From Comamonadaceae bacterium G21597-S1 (GTDB taxonomy: Bacteria > Pseudomonadota > Gammaproteobacteria > Burkholderiales > Burkholderiaceae_C): a DNA stretch of 64,000 nt. Where the stretch lies: the NCBI GenBank assembly GCA_027214345.1, contig JAPWHR010000001.1, forward strand, positions 740,377 through 804,376, written 5' to 3'. Position numbers and translations under genes: made by a program. Each line of letters opens with the position of its first letter. The stretch's first letter is position 1. Of the stretch, positions 36,965 to 47,311 are shown piece after piece. The notes beneath the pieces were generated by a model that was not told where the DNA came from, did not search any database, and saw only the letters and a program-made list of their open reading frames with translations.

Positions 36965-37429
36965 ATGACCTCCACACACCCCTGCGTCGAACCCGCGTCC
37001 TTTCTGACCCTGCATTACCGGCTGGCCGGCCCGCACGGCGACATCATCAACACCTTCGGTGGCAAGCCCGCGACCTTGTCGCTGGGTACCGGCGCCTTGT
37101 CGCCGGCGGTCGAGCAATGCCTGATCGGCCTGGAGGAGGGAAGCCGGGCCACGTTCGAGCTGCCGGCGGGTGTGGCCTTCGGCGAACGCCAAGGCGAGAT
37201 GCAGCAGTGGGTGGCGCGCTCGCTGCTGCACCAGCTCGGTGACCCGGCCGAGACCTACCAGGTCGGCGATGTCGTCCAGTTTCCAACCCCCGACGGACAG
37301 GGCAGTTATGCCGGCGCCGTGCTGCAGGTGGGCGACGAGGCGGACGGCCGGGGTGTGTTGTTCGACTTCAACCATCCGCTGGCGGGCCAGCCGGTGGTGT
37401 TCGAAGTCCATGTGATCGGCGTGTTGTGA
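36965..37429 (+). CDS. fkpB: FKBP-type peptidyl-prolyl isomerase, SlpA/FkpB type
   Basis: A 154-aa cytoplasmic FKBP with the SlyD/SlpA-type insert-in-flap layout (LGTGALSPAVEQCLIGLEEGSRATFELPAGVAFG is split by family motifs around 40-75). It assists proline isomerisation during folding. Its stop overlaps the GTG start of ispH, and the fkpB-ispH pair is conserved from E. coli to betaproteobacteria, which supports the name. Confidence 0.9.
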   Translation: MTSTHPCVEPASFLTLHYRLAGPHGDIINTFGGKPATLSLGTGALSPAVEQCLIGLEEGSRATFELPAGVAFGERQGEMQQWVARSLLHQLGDPAETYQVGDVVQFPTPDGQGSYAGAVLQVGDEADGRGVLFDFNHPLAGQPVVFEVHVIGVL

Positions 37430-38373
37430 AACCGGTTGCCGTACTCGAAGAGGTCGTGCTGGCCGAACCACGGGGGTTTTGCGCTGGCGTGGACCGCGCG
37501 ATCGAGATCGTCGAACGCGCGCTGCGCAAGTTCGGCGCGCCGATCTACGTGCGCCACGAGATCGTGCACAACACCTATGTCGTCAACGACCTCAAGGCCA
37601 AGGGTGCCATCTTCATCGAGGACCTGGCCGACGTGCCACCCGGCGCGACGCTGGTGTTCTCTGCCCATGGCGTGAGCCGGGCCGTGCACGAGGAGGCGCG
37701 CGCCCGCGGCTTCCAGATCTTCGACGCCACCTGCCCGCTGGTGACCAAGGTCCACGTCGAGGTGGCGAAGCTGCACAAGGAAGGTTACGAGTTCATCATG
37801 ATCGGCCACAAGGGCCATCCCGAGGTCGAAGGCACGATGGGCCAGCTCGACAGCGGCATCCACCTGGTCGAGGACGTCGCCGACGTGGCCCGCGTGCAAC
37901 CGGCCCAGTCCGACAAGCTGGCCGTCGTGACCCAGACCACGCTCAGCGTCGACGACGCGGCCGAGATCGCCGCCGCAGTGAAGGCGCGTTTCCCGAACGT
38001 GCGCGAACCCAAGCAGCAGGACATCTGCTACGCGACGCAGAACCGCCAGGATGCGGTCAAGATCATGAGCCCGCAGGTTGACGTCGTGATCGTGGTCGGC
38101 AGCCCGACCAGCTCCAACAGCAACCGGCTGCGCGAGCTGGCGCACAAGCTGGGCACCGACAGCTACATGATCGACAACGCCGACGAGCTGCAGCCGGCCT
38201 GGCTGGAGGGCAAGCAGCGCATCGGCCTGACCGCCGGCGCGTCGGCGCCCGAGGTGCTGGTGCGCCAGGTCATCGACCGCATCAAGGCGCTCGGAGCGGT
38301 GTCGGTTCGCCGGCTCGACGGCATCGCCGAGACCACCAAGTTTCCGCTGCCCAAGGGGCTCAAGCTGGAGTAA
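37426..38373 (+). CDS. ispH: 4-hydroxy-3-methylbut-2-enyl diphosphate reductase
   Basis: Last enzyme of the MEP isoprenoid pathway, an iron-sulfur reductase making IPP and DMAPP in the cytoplasm. The 315-aa protein has the three cluster cysteines in GFCAGV (Cys19), DATCPLV and DICYATQNRQ, plus the conserved SSNSNRL stretch. The start is GTG and shares bases with the fkpB stop (GTGA), so translation is coupled. Confidence 0.97.
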   Translation: MKPVAVLEEVVLAEPRGFCAGVDRAIEIVERALRKFGAPIYVRHEIVHNTYVVNDLKAKGAIFIEDLADVPPGATLVFSAHGVSRAVHEEARARGFQIFDATCPLVTKVHVEVAKLHKEGYEFIMIGHKGHPEVEGTMGQLDSGIHLVEDVADVARVQPAQSDKLAVVTQTTLSVDDAAEIAAAVKARFPNVREPKQQDICYATQNRQDAVKIMSPQVDVVIVVGSPTSSNSNRLRELAHKLGTDSYMIDNADELQPAWLEGKQRIGLTAGASAPEVLVRQVIDRIKALGAVSVRRLDGIAETTKFPLPKGLKLE

Positions 38374-38429
38374 TCGCCAGCGGCCGGGCGGGGCGCGCGG
38401 GCCGGCGGGACGTGCCCCCGCCTCACTAG

Positions 38430-39761
<1,332 letters not shown>

Positions 39762-39774
39762 CGGCTGCGGCCGC

Positions 39775-40620
39775 TCACGACAGGCTGCACTGCAGCCGTT
39801 CGATCTGGCGCAGCACCGATTCCGGCTCGGTCCACAGGAAGAAGTGGTCCTTGCCGGGCAGCCGCTCGACCTGCATCCAGTGCCGGGGCAGGCGTTGCTC
39901 CAGGTAGTCGGCGGTGCGCGGGTCGACCAGCGGGTCCTGGTCGCCCTGCATCGCGATGATGGGCCGGCGCAGCAGGCCCAGCGCAGTGTCGAGGCGCTTC
40001 AACTCGGCCTGCAACACCATCATCTCCTGGTTCGATCGGATCATCGCCGTCGGCAGCAACTGGCTGGCCAGCCAGTTGTCGGCAATGTGGTTGTACCAGC
40101 GCGGCTGTTCCAGCGCGGGTGCCATCGAGCCGGCGAGCATGACGGCGCCGCAGACCTTGTCGGGATGGTCGATCGCCATCCATGCGATCAGCGGTCCGCC
40201 CAGCGAATGACCAACCAGCACCGCCGGCGGGCCGGGCGGGATCAGCGCGGCCAGCAATGCGGCCTGGCGCCGCAGGTCCGGCACCACGCCACTGGCGCCG
40301 GAGCGTCCGAAACCCGGGCGATCCATCGCGATGCGCGGCCCGAAACCCTTGAGTGCCGGCGAGTCCAGGAACCGCGCCCAGGATGTCCAGCCACCGGGCG
40401 AACCGTGCACGAACACGATGGGCGGGGCGTCCGGCTGCGCGGCCGGCATGCGCGCCACGCCGATGTCCATGCCCTGGACCCGGACGGTTTGCAACTGCGG
40501 ACGGCTGTCCGATCGCGGGAACAACTCCTCGACACTGCCGCGGGGCCAGGGCGGCTTGGTGCAGGCCGCCAGTTGCAGCAGCGTGGTCAAGACGAGGATC
40601 CAGCGCAGTGCCATGGACAT
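39775..40620 (-). CDS. Alpha/beta-hydrolase lipoprotein
   Basis: A 281-aa alpha/beta hydrolase with a lipoprotein signal (hydrophobic stretch ending LAAC, Cys about 19 from the ATG at 40620), so it is probably tethered in the envelope. It has the oxyanion motif HGSPGGWTSW, the nucleophile elbow GHSLGG and a C-terminal GKDHFF that supplies the catalytic histidine. A second ATG lies 6 nt inside. The substrate is unknown; esterase or lactonase activity is possible. It is convergent with serS. Confidence 0.85.
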   Translation of the reverse strand: MSMALRWILVLTTLLQLAACTKPPWPRGSVEELFPRSDSRPQLQTVRVQGMDIGVARMPAAQPDAPPIVFVHGSPGGWTSWARFLDSPALKGFGPRIAMDRPGFGRSGASGVVPDLRRQAALLAALIPPGPPAVLVGHSLGGPLIAWMAIDHPDKVCGAVMLAGSMAPALEQPRWYNHIADNWLASQLLPTAMIRSNQEMMVLQAELKRLDTALGLLRRPIIAMQGDQDPLVDPRTADYLEQRLPRHWMQVERLPGKDHFFLWTEPESVLRQIERLQCSLS

Positions 40621-40876
40621 GTACGGGTAGGGGCGGTGGGCGTTGCAGCGTGCATCTGGTGTCTCGGATGGGTGCGGCCGGACGGTCGAGCCGCGCGGTG
40701 CGGCCGGACGCGGCGCCCGCCGGACCGTCCGCTGGACACGGATCATTGTAGGCAGGGCCAGGCCGTCGTGTCGGCCGGCGACGGCTGGAACCATGCCGCG
40801 AACGGGTCATTGACGATGTGCCGGCGTGGCGTTACGGTGGCCGGGCAGCGGCACGATACCGCAGGAGACAGGCAAC

Positions 40877-43750
40877 ATGGCACAGCAACTACTGGTCCGG
40901 GGTCATCAGGGCACGGATGTCCAGCGTCTGCGGCGCGAACTGGTCCGCGAACTCGGCGACGATGCCCGTGCGTTTGCGCAACTGGCGCAGGGTGATGAGC
41001 TCGATGCCGACGTGGAAGCCGCGGCGCGGCGCTGGCAATCGGGCGTGGGCCTGATCGCCGATGGCGTGATCGGGCCGCGTTGCCAATGTGCGCTCGGCCT
41101 GCGGCGTGCGGGCACCATGGCCGTGCCACTCGAACTCGACGCCGTGCGCCGCCTGTTCCCGGCCACCAAGCCGGCCAATATCAACCGCTACCTGCCGTAT
41201 CTCGCCGCGGCACTGGACAGCTGCGGCCTGCGCGATCGCACCATGATCTGCGCGGCGCTGGGCACGATCCGCGCCGAAAGCGAGGGTTTCCTGCCGATCT
41301 CCGAAATGCAGTCGCAGTTCAACACCCGTCCCGGCGAGGCGCCGTTCGGTGCGTACGACGGCCGGCGCGCGCTGGGAAACACCGAACCCGGCGACGGTGC
41401 CCGATTCAAGGGCCGCGGCTTCATCCAGCTGACCGGGCGGGCCAACTACCGGCAATACGGGCGACGGCTCGGCGTCGATCTGGAGGCCAACCCCGACCTG
41501 GCCAATGCGCCCGAAATCGCGGCGCTGTTGCTGTCACTGTTCCTGGCGGACAGGGCCGACGCCACGCGCAGCGCGATCGCGTCCGGCAAGTTCGCGCAGG
41601 CGCGCCGGCTCGTCAACGGGGGTGTGCATGGGCTGGACCGGTTCAAGGACGTGTTCCGCCTGGCCGACCAGGTCTGGCCGGTGGCCGCACCGGCGGCGTC
41701 CGGCGCGACGCGGCGCCGGCGCGGCAGGCAACCGGTGGCGGCGGTGGCGCATGTGGCGGCAACGAGCCGTTTCCTGACGGCCGGCAAGGACCCGGTCGAC
41801 CTGCGCGACCGCGCCTACACGCCGGCGCCCCGTGGCTTGCAGGACGCCTTCCCGACCGATGACGAGGTGCGCCAGTTCCTGCCGGTGTACAGCCGCGCCG
41901 GCCTGGTCCTGGATCAGGGCCAGGAGGGCGCCTGTACCGGTTTCGGCCTGGCCTGCGTGGTCAATTACCTGCGCTGGCGCAAGGCCGGCTGGCCGCAACG
42001 CATGGAGTCGGTCAGTCCGCGCATGTTGTACAACTTCGCGCGGCGCTACGACGAATATGCGGGCGAGGACTACGACGGCTCGAGCTGTCGCGGTGCACTC
42101 AAGGGCTGGTTCAACCACGGCGTGTGCCTGGAGGCGGACTGGCCCTACAGCGGGCCGCAGTCGCAGCCGCGCTACGGATATGCGAAGCGCGCCAGTGCCA
42201 CCACGCTGGGTGTGTATTACCGCGTCGAGAAGAAATCGATCACCGACATGCAGGCGGCGATCCAGGAGGTCGGTGCCGTGTATGTCTCGGCGTTCACCCA
42301 TGACGGCTGGAGCCGCCTGCCGAACCAGCGCCGCGCGCCGAGCGGGCACGACAGCCTGGTCGAGATCCCGTTCGACGGGCGGCCTTCGGAAAGCGGCGGA
42401 CACGCGTTCGCGCTGGTCGGGTTCAACAACCGCGGCTTCATCGTGCAGAACTCCTGGGGCACGTCCTGGGGGTCGGGCGGCTTCGCGCTGCTGACCTATG
42501 GCGACTGGCTCGCCAATTGCATGGATGCCTGGGTCGTGGCCATGGGTGTGCCCGGCGTGGTGGTCGGGCGGGTCAGTGTCACCGGCTCGGCGCCGGTCGG
42601 CGCCGCGGGCGGCGGTGCGCATCAGAGCCTGTGGTGGAGCCAGGACCAGGCGTACCGGCACAGCGTAGTGCTGGGCAACGACGGGCGCGTCAAGCGCTAC
42701 CTGACCGAAGACGAGCTCAGCCGGACCTTGCTGCACCAGGTGGCGGGCCTGCCGGACCAGTGGTTCCGCGGCCAGAAGGCAAACCAGCCGCGCCGGCTGG
42801 TGATCTACGCCCATGGCGGCCTCAACAGCGAAGATGCGGCGATCGAGCGGGCGCGCGCGATGGGGCGGCATTTCGTGGGCAACGGCTGTTATCCGCTGTT
42901 CCTGGTCTGGAAGACCGGCTTGTTCGAGTCGCTGGCCAACATCTTCAGCGAGGCCATGCGACGGCAGGCGCCCATGGCCGGCGGCGCTGGCGAGTGGATC
43001 GCGGAGCGCACCGACCTGATGGTCGAGAAATCCATCGGCCGCCCGATGGCCCGCCCGATCTGGAGCGAGATGAAGGAAAACGCGGAACTCGCCTTTGGCA
43101 GCGGCCGCGGCGGCGACCTGCTGATCACCGCGCTGCAGCGCCTGGCCGGCACCTGGGGCGACGACTTCGAACTGCATCTGGTCGGCCATTCGGCCGGCGC
43201 CATCATGCTGGGCCACATGCTCAGCGCGCTGGCCGCACGCGGCATGAGCGGCTGCGTGCGTACCATGCATCTGTTCGCGCCGGCCTGTTCGGTGCAGTTC
43301 GCCAACCGGCATTACACACCGCATGCCGCATTGATGCAGCACCTGTACCTGCACATCCTGTCGGACCGGGTCGAACGCAACGACACGGTGGCGTCGATCT
43401 ACCGCAAGTCGCTGCTGTACCTGGTGTCGAACGCGCTGGAGATGGATCTGCGTACGCCGATCCTGGGACTGGAGAATGCATTCCGGCCCGACTACAAGGG
43501 CTGGGACGGAACCTCCAGCGCCGGCGAAACCCTGCGCGCCTGGCAGCAGGCGGCACGCAGTGCCGGCCTGCACAAGGCCGGCCGCACCACGGTGCTGGAC
43601 CAGGACACCGTGCTGACGGCCTTGCCCGATCGGCATGTCCGCGCCGCCCATGGCTGCTTCGACAACGACATCGACACGCTGCGCCGCACGCTGGTGCATA
43701 TCATCGGCGGTGCGTTGCCGAACCCGGTGGACGACCTGCGCGGATTCTGA
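40877..43750 (+). CDS. Four-module hydrolase: PG-binding, GH19-like, papain-like, alpha/beta hydrolase
   Basis: A 957-aa protein with four recognisable modules. Residues 5-78 resemble a peptidoglycan-binding domain (GHQGTDVQRLRREL...GVIGPRCQCALG). Residues 85-265 resemble a GH19 lysozyme/chitinase, with Glu134 in IRAESEGF and FKGRGFIQLTGRANYRQYG. Residues 305-560 are a C1A-type cysteine peptidase with Gln347, Cys353, His509 and Asn525 in the correct order (QNSWGTSWGSGG). Residues 635-830 are an alpha/beta hydrolase with the elbow GHSAG (Ser772). No signal peptide, PAAR, VgrG or Rhs segment is visible. AGGAGA lies 8 nt before the ATG. All catalytic residues appear intact. I infer an envelope-degrading enzyme or toxin. 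An unrecognised 199-aa gene follows. Confidence 0.85.
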   Translation: MAQQLLVRGHQGTDVQRLRRELVRELGDDARAFAQLAQGDELDADVEAAARRWQSGVGLIADGVIGPRCQCALGLRRAGTMAVPLELDAVRRLFPATKPANINRYLPYLAAALDSCGLRDRTMICAALGTIRAESEGFLPISEMQSQFNTRPGEAPFGAYDGRRALGNTEPGDGARFKGRGFIQLTGRANYRQYGRRLGVDLEANPDLANAPEIAALLLSLFLADRADATRSAIASGKFAQARRLVNGGVHGLDRFKDVFRLADQVWPVAAPAASGATRRRRGRQPVAAVAHVAATSRFLTAGKDPVDLRDRAYTPAPRGLQDAFPTDDEVRQFLPVYSRAGLVLDQGQEGACTGFGLACVVNYLRWRKAGWPQRMESVSPRMLYNFARRYDEYAGEDYDGSSCRGALKGWFNHGVCLEADWPYSGPQSQPRYGYAKRASATTLGVYYRVEKKSITDMQAAIQEVGAVYVSAFTHDGWSRLPNQRRAPSGHDSLVEIPFDGRPSESGGHAFALVGFNNRGFIVQNSWGTSWGSGGFALLTYGDWLANCMDAWVVAMGVPGVVVGRVSVTGSAPVGAAGGGAHQSLWWSQDQAYRHSVVLGNDGRVKRYLTEDELSRTLLHQVAGLPDQWFRGQKANQPRRLVIYAHGGLNSEDAAIERARAMGRHFVGNGCYPLFLVWKTGLFESLANIFSEAMRRQAPMAGGAGEWIAERTDLMVEKSIGRPMARPIWSEMKENAELAFGSGRGGDLLITALQRLAGTWGDDFELHLVGHSAGAIMLGHMLSALAARGMSGCVRTMHLFAPACSVQFANRHYTPHAALMQHLYLHILSDRVERNDTVASIYRKSLLYLVSNALEMDLRTPILGLENAFRPDYKGWDGTSSAGETLRAWQQAARSAGLHKAGRTTVLDQDTVLTALPDRHVRAAHGCFDNDIDTLRRTLVHIIGGALPNPVDDLRGF

Positions 43751-43831
43751 CGCGGCGTGATCCGGGATGTGGCGAAGCCATCAGCAGACCGATCCGCCTC
43801 CCGCCGCACCGGGGGCAGCAAGGAGAAAGCC

Positions 43832-44431
43832 GTGAGCAAGTCCGACGCCAGCGTGAGCCCGATCGTACCGGGCCGGTATTTTGTGTTCGTCGAGCGACTG
43901 GTGCTCGAGCAATACCAGCAGCAACTGGTCGAGGCCGATTCCGAGGACGAGGCGCGGGAGCAGGCGCTGGCGCAGTTCCTGGCCGGTCGGGTGGCCTACA
44001 TGAGTTCCGCCCAGGTCGAGGCTCCCACGGCGCGGGTGCGGCCGGTGCGCGAAAAACACCTGCGCAAGATCTCCAGTCGCGACGGCGCGCCGCCACCAGC
44101 CCGCCATTTCCGCACCTCGGCCCGGTTCGAAGGCCCCGGCGACGAGCAGCTCGAGCCGTATGGCGGCTACCCGGGCACCCACCCGGAGCCGATCAGCCGG
44201 GCGCAGGCGCGGCTGATGTGCCAGAACTTCGATGCGAGCGGATACTCGAACCACAGCGGCCGGGGGTCGACGCTGTGGGTGGTGCTGGAGCACTGTGCCG
44301 AGGCCGACATCGCCTACAACCTGCGGGCCATGCCGGGCATCGGTTTCTACGTCGAACGCGCCAAGTCCGTCGACGACGGCCTGGCGCTGCACATGTCGGT
44401 CGATACCGGATACGGGCCGTTGCGGGATTGA
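43832..44431 (+). CDS. Unrecognised protein, partner of the four-module hydrolase
   Basis: A 199-aa protein I do not recognise. The GTG at 43832 is chosen because AGGAG lies 6 nt before it; the frame is open to 43757 without a ribosome site. It has no signal peptide or membrane helix. Features: YFVFVERLVLEQYQQQLVEADSEDEA early, a basic middle (about 70-95), and a compact C-terminal part (about 125-199) with two cysteines. It begins 81 bp after the hydrolase gene and ends before a glycosyltransferase. An immunity or chaperone role is possible from position alone. Confidence 0.65.
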   Translation: MSKSDASVSPIVPGRYFVFVERLVLEQYQQQLVEADSEDEAREQALAQFLAGRVAYMSSAQVEAPTARVRPVREKHLRKISSRDGAPPPARHFRTSARFEGPGDEQLEPYGGYPGTHPEPISRAQARLMCQNFDASGYSNHSGRGSTLWVVLEHCAEADIAYNLRAMPGIGFYVERAKSVDDGLALHMSVDTGYGPLRD

Positions 44432-44503
44432 GCACCCTGCCGCCGGGCCGGGTGCGCCGGCCACCGGTGCGACAATGCCCAGCCGTCCTGCAAACCCGAG
44501 TCC

Positions 44504-45256
44504 ATGTCCCCTCGTGCCCCAGAAATATCCGTGGTTGTGCCGGTGCACAATGAATCCGGCAATGTCGTCGCGCTGCTCGACGAGATCGAGGCCGCACTGA
44601 CCGGCGTCGCCGCGTTCGAGGCGGTGTTCGTCGACGATCGCTCCAGCGACGACACGGCCGGCGTGTTGCAGGGTTACGCCCAGACCCATGCCTGGCTGGC
44701 CGTGGTGCAACATGCCAACAACTGTGGCCAGAGCACGGCGGTGCGTACCGGGGTGCGTTTCGCGCGGGCCCCGGTGGTCGCCACGCTGGACGGCGACGGG
44801 CAGAACCATCCGGCCGACATACCGGCGCTGCTGGCGCGCTGGCGCAGCCTGCAGCAGGCCAGCGGCAGCGGCCCGGTGCTGATCGCGGGCTGGCGCGCCA
44901 AGCGACTGGACACCCCGTTGCGGCGTTTCTCGTCCCGGGTGGCCAACGGCGTGCGCAGCCGCCTGCTGGGTGATGCGACGCCGGATTCCGGCTGCGGGCT
45001 CAAGCTGTTTGCGCGCGACGACTTTCTCGACCTGCCGTATTTCGACCACATGCACCGGTTCCTGCCGGCCCTGTTCCGGCGCGCCGGAGGCACGGTGGAG
45101 TCGGTGCCGGTGCGGCACCGCAACCGTGCACACGGGCAATCGCACTACGGCGTCGGCAACCGCCTGTGGGTCGGCCTGGTGGACATCCTGGGCGTGATGT
45201 GGCTGCAGCGGCGTGCGCGCATCGCGCAGGTGGCGGCGCCCGAACGCAAGGCATGA
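44504..45256 (+). CDS. Family 2 glycosyltransferase (dolichol-phosphate-mannose-synthase-like)
   Basis: A 250-aa GT-A-fold transferase with VVPVHNESGNV at the N-terminus, the metal-binding TLDGDGQNHP (DxD-type) near residue 100 and the acceptor-side CGLKLFARDDF. No C-terminal membrane helices are present, so it is the soluble, membrane-associated form that makes polyprenyl-phosphate sugars. It overlaps the next gene (ATGA), a polyprenyl-phosphate-sugar-using transferase, which supports a donor/acceptor pair acting on lipid A or a glycan. Confidence 0.88.
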   Translation: MSPRAPEISVVVPVHNESGNVVALLDEIEAALTGVAAFEAVFVDDRSSDDTAGVLQGYAQTHAWLAVVQHANNCGQSTAVRTGVRFARAPVVATLDGDGQNHPADIPALLARWRSLQQASGSGPVLIAGWRAKRLDTPLRRFSSRVANGVRSRLLGDATPDSGCGLKLFARDDFLDLPYFDHMHRFLPALFRRAGGTVESVPVRHRNRAHGQSHYGVGNRLWVGLVDILGVMWLQRRARIAQVAAPERKA

Positions 45257-47007
45257 CAAGCGCTGCGCCTTCCTCCCCGGCCGATGCCGCACGCGAGCGC
45301 CGGCTGTTCTGGTGGCTGATGCTGGCCGCGCTCGTCGTGCTGGGCGCCGGCATCGGGCTGCGCGACCCCTGGCCGTCCGACGAGCCGCGCTTTACGCTGG
45401 TGGCCAAGCACATGGTGGAGTCGGGCGACTGGTTGTTCCCGCACCGCGGCACCGAGCTGTATTCCGACAAGCCGCCGATGCTGATGTGGCTGGAGGCGGC
45501 GGCCTACCAGGTGTTCGGCAACTGGCGCATCGCGTTCCTGTTGCCCTCGTTGCTGGCCGGCATGCTGACGCTGGTGCTGACCTGGGATCTCGGCCGGCGC
45601 CTGTGGAATCCGCGCGTGGGCCTGTTCGCCGCGGCGGCGGTCCTGGTCACGTTTCAGTTCGTCTACCAGGTCAAGCGGGCCCAGATCGATCCGCTGGTGA
45701 TGATGTGGATCACGCTGGCCAACTGGGGCCTGCTGCTGCATCTGCTCAAGGGGCCGAACTGGCGCGCCTACTGGCTCGGCTGCTTCGCCGCCGGCCTGGG
45801 GGTGATCACCAAGGGTGTCGGTGTGCTGGCCCTGCTGATGCTGCTGCCCTGGCTGTTCGCGCGGTCACGCGGCTGGGCAGGCGTGAACCGCACGCCCGGC
45901 TCGGCGTGGCAATGGGCCGGCGGCGCGCTGGCCTTCCTGGCGGCCATCGCGTTGTGGCTGGTGCCGATGCTGCTGGTCGCGCATGCGCGCGGCTCGGCGG
46001 AGTACGACGCCTATGTCAACGACATCCTGTTGCGCCAGACCGCCAAACGCTACGGCGGGTCCGTCGGAGGCCATGCGCAACCGTTCTGGTACTACCTGCC
46101 GGTGCTGGTGCTCCATTTCTTTCCGATGTCGCTGGCCTACCTGGGTGCGTGGCGCGGCTGGTGGCAAGGCCTGCGCCAGCGTGACGCCCGGCTGCTGCTG
46201 TTGCTGGGCTGGTCGGTGCTGGTGGTGTTTTTCTTCAGCCTGGCCGGTGGCAAGCGCGAGGTCTACCTGATGCCGGTATTGCCGATGCTGGCGCTGGCGC
46301 TGGGGCCGTCGCTGCAGGCCAGCGTCGGCGCACGCTGGATGCGTGTCACGGCCTGGCTGGCGGCAATGGCGGCCGGTGGGTTCCTGCTGGTGGGCGGCAT
46401 CTGGGCCATGCAGGGCCACTGGAGCCGCATGGAGCAGCAGATCGTCGAGCGCGGCCTGGCCGACGGTGGCCGTGGCCTGTGGTGGATGGGCATCAGCATG
46501 GGCGCCGTGTTCCTGCTGTCGGCCCTGGCCTTTCGGCCGCGTCGCGGCGTCCATGCCCTGCTGGCCGGCATGGCCGGCTTCTGGATCATCTGGGGGGTCT
46601 GGGCCTCGGCGCTGTTCAATGACTCGAACTCGGCCGTGGGCGTGATGCGCAAGGCGGGCCAGATCGCCGGGCCGCAGGCGCAGATCGGACTGGTCGCGTG
46701 GAAGGAGCAGAACCTGCTGATGGCCGATCGCCCGGTCACGACGTTCGGCTTCAAGCGCGAATGGGAGGCGCAATATGCCGCCGCGGTACGCTGGCAGGCC
46801 GAGGCGCCCGACCAGCGGTGGATCTTCGCGTTGCGCGACGCCGTCGAATCGTGCGTGATCGAGGACCGGGCGCAGGTCGTCGGTTATGCGAACCGGCGCC
46901 TGTGGTGGATATTCCGTGCCGATGCGGTGCGGCCCGACTGCGTGCCGCGGATCGACCCCCAGGCCGAGCGCTGGGACAGCAGCTACGGTTCGGACGACGA
47001 GGACTGA
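45253..47007 (+). CDS. ArnT/PMT-like membrane glycosyltransferase
   Basis: A 584-aa integral membrane protein with about 11-12 helices and a soluble C-terminal domain (about 470-584). The first periplasmic loop carries the catalytic-type acidic motif DPWPSDEPRF and SGDWLFPHRGTELYSDKPPM, characteristic of ArnT/PMT GT-C enzymes that use polyprenyl-phosphate sugars. It probably decorates lipid A or another envelope glycan in the periplasm, using the product of the coupled GT2 gene. The sugar is unknown. Confidence 0.88.
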   Translation: MTSAAPSSPADAARERRLFWWLMLAALVVLGAGIGLRDPWPSDEPRFTLVAKHMVESGDWLFPHRGTELYSDKPPMLMWLEAAAYQVFGNWRIAFLLPSLLAGMLTLVLTWDLGRRLWNPRVGLFAAAAVLVTFQFVYQVKRAQIDPLVMMWITLANWGLLLHLLKGPNWRAYWLGCFAAGLGVITKGVGVLALLMLLPWLFARSRGWAGVNRTPGSAWQWAGGALAFLAAIALWLVPMLLVAHARGSAEYDAYVNDILLRQTAKRYGGSVGGHAQPFWYYLPVLVLHFFPMSLAYLGAWRGWWQGLRQRDARLLLLLGWSVLVVFFFSLAGGKREVYLMPVLPMLALALGPSLQASVGARWMRVTAWLAAMAAGGFLLVGGIWAMQGHWSRMEQQIVERGLADGGRGLWWMGISMGAVFLLSALAFRPRRGVHALLAGMAGFWIIWGVWASALFNDSNSAVGVMRKAGQIAGPQAQIGLVAWKEQNLLMADRPVTTFGFKREWEAQYAAAVRWQAEAPDQRWIFALRDAVESCVIEDRAQVVGYANRRLWWIFRADAVRPDCVPRIDPQAERWDSSYGSDDED

Positions 47008-47311
47008 CGCGACACGGTGGCTCAGCCGAGCAGCAACTTTTCGGGTTGCAGCACGCGCAGCACCGGCGCCTCGCAGACGCAACAGATCAGCGACATGTGA
47101 TGGCCTCCGGTGCCGGGTGCGGGTTGAGGGGCTTCCGCTCCAACTGCGCGCGCCGTCTCGGTGGCCGGTCCCGTATCATGCGCCCTGTCGGACGGATTGC
47201 GGTCACGCGATGAAAATCATCGGCCCGATCCGGCAGCTTTTGGCCCGGTCAGGGCATTTTTTTCGACCCGTTGCCGCACCGGGCGTGCAAGCGGGCAGGA
47301 GCAGGATTCAC
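47008..47311. other. 304-bp interval with a minus-strand mini-ORF and a T-tract
   Basis: Apart from the 24-codon minus-strand frame at 47022-47096 no gene is supported. A GCCC-GGTCA-GGGC stem followed by seven T residues (about 47242-47263, plus strand) could act as a weak terminator or attenuator before the CoA hydrolase gene. Confidence 0.4.
47022..47096 (-). CDS. Possible 24-residue cysteine-rich mini-protein
   Basis: An ATG on the minus strand at 47096 opens 24 codons ending at a TGA (47022-47024). The product would begin MSLICCVCEAP, with three cysteines in the first eight residues, and end EKLLLG. A near-ideal GGAGG lies 7 nt upstream of the ATG, better than most genes in the window. 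Nothing else supports expression, and chance is quite possible. Confidence 0.25.
   Translation of the reverse strand: MSLICCVCEAPVLRVLQPEKLLLG

Noticed and set aside
47242..47263. T-tract hairpin before the CoA hydrolase gene as a true terminator
   Set aside because: The stem is only about 4 bp, so it is mentioned within the interval entry but not called as a terminator.
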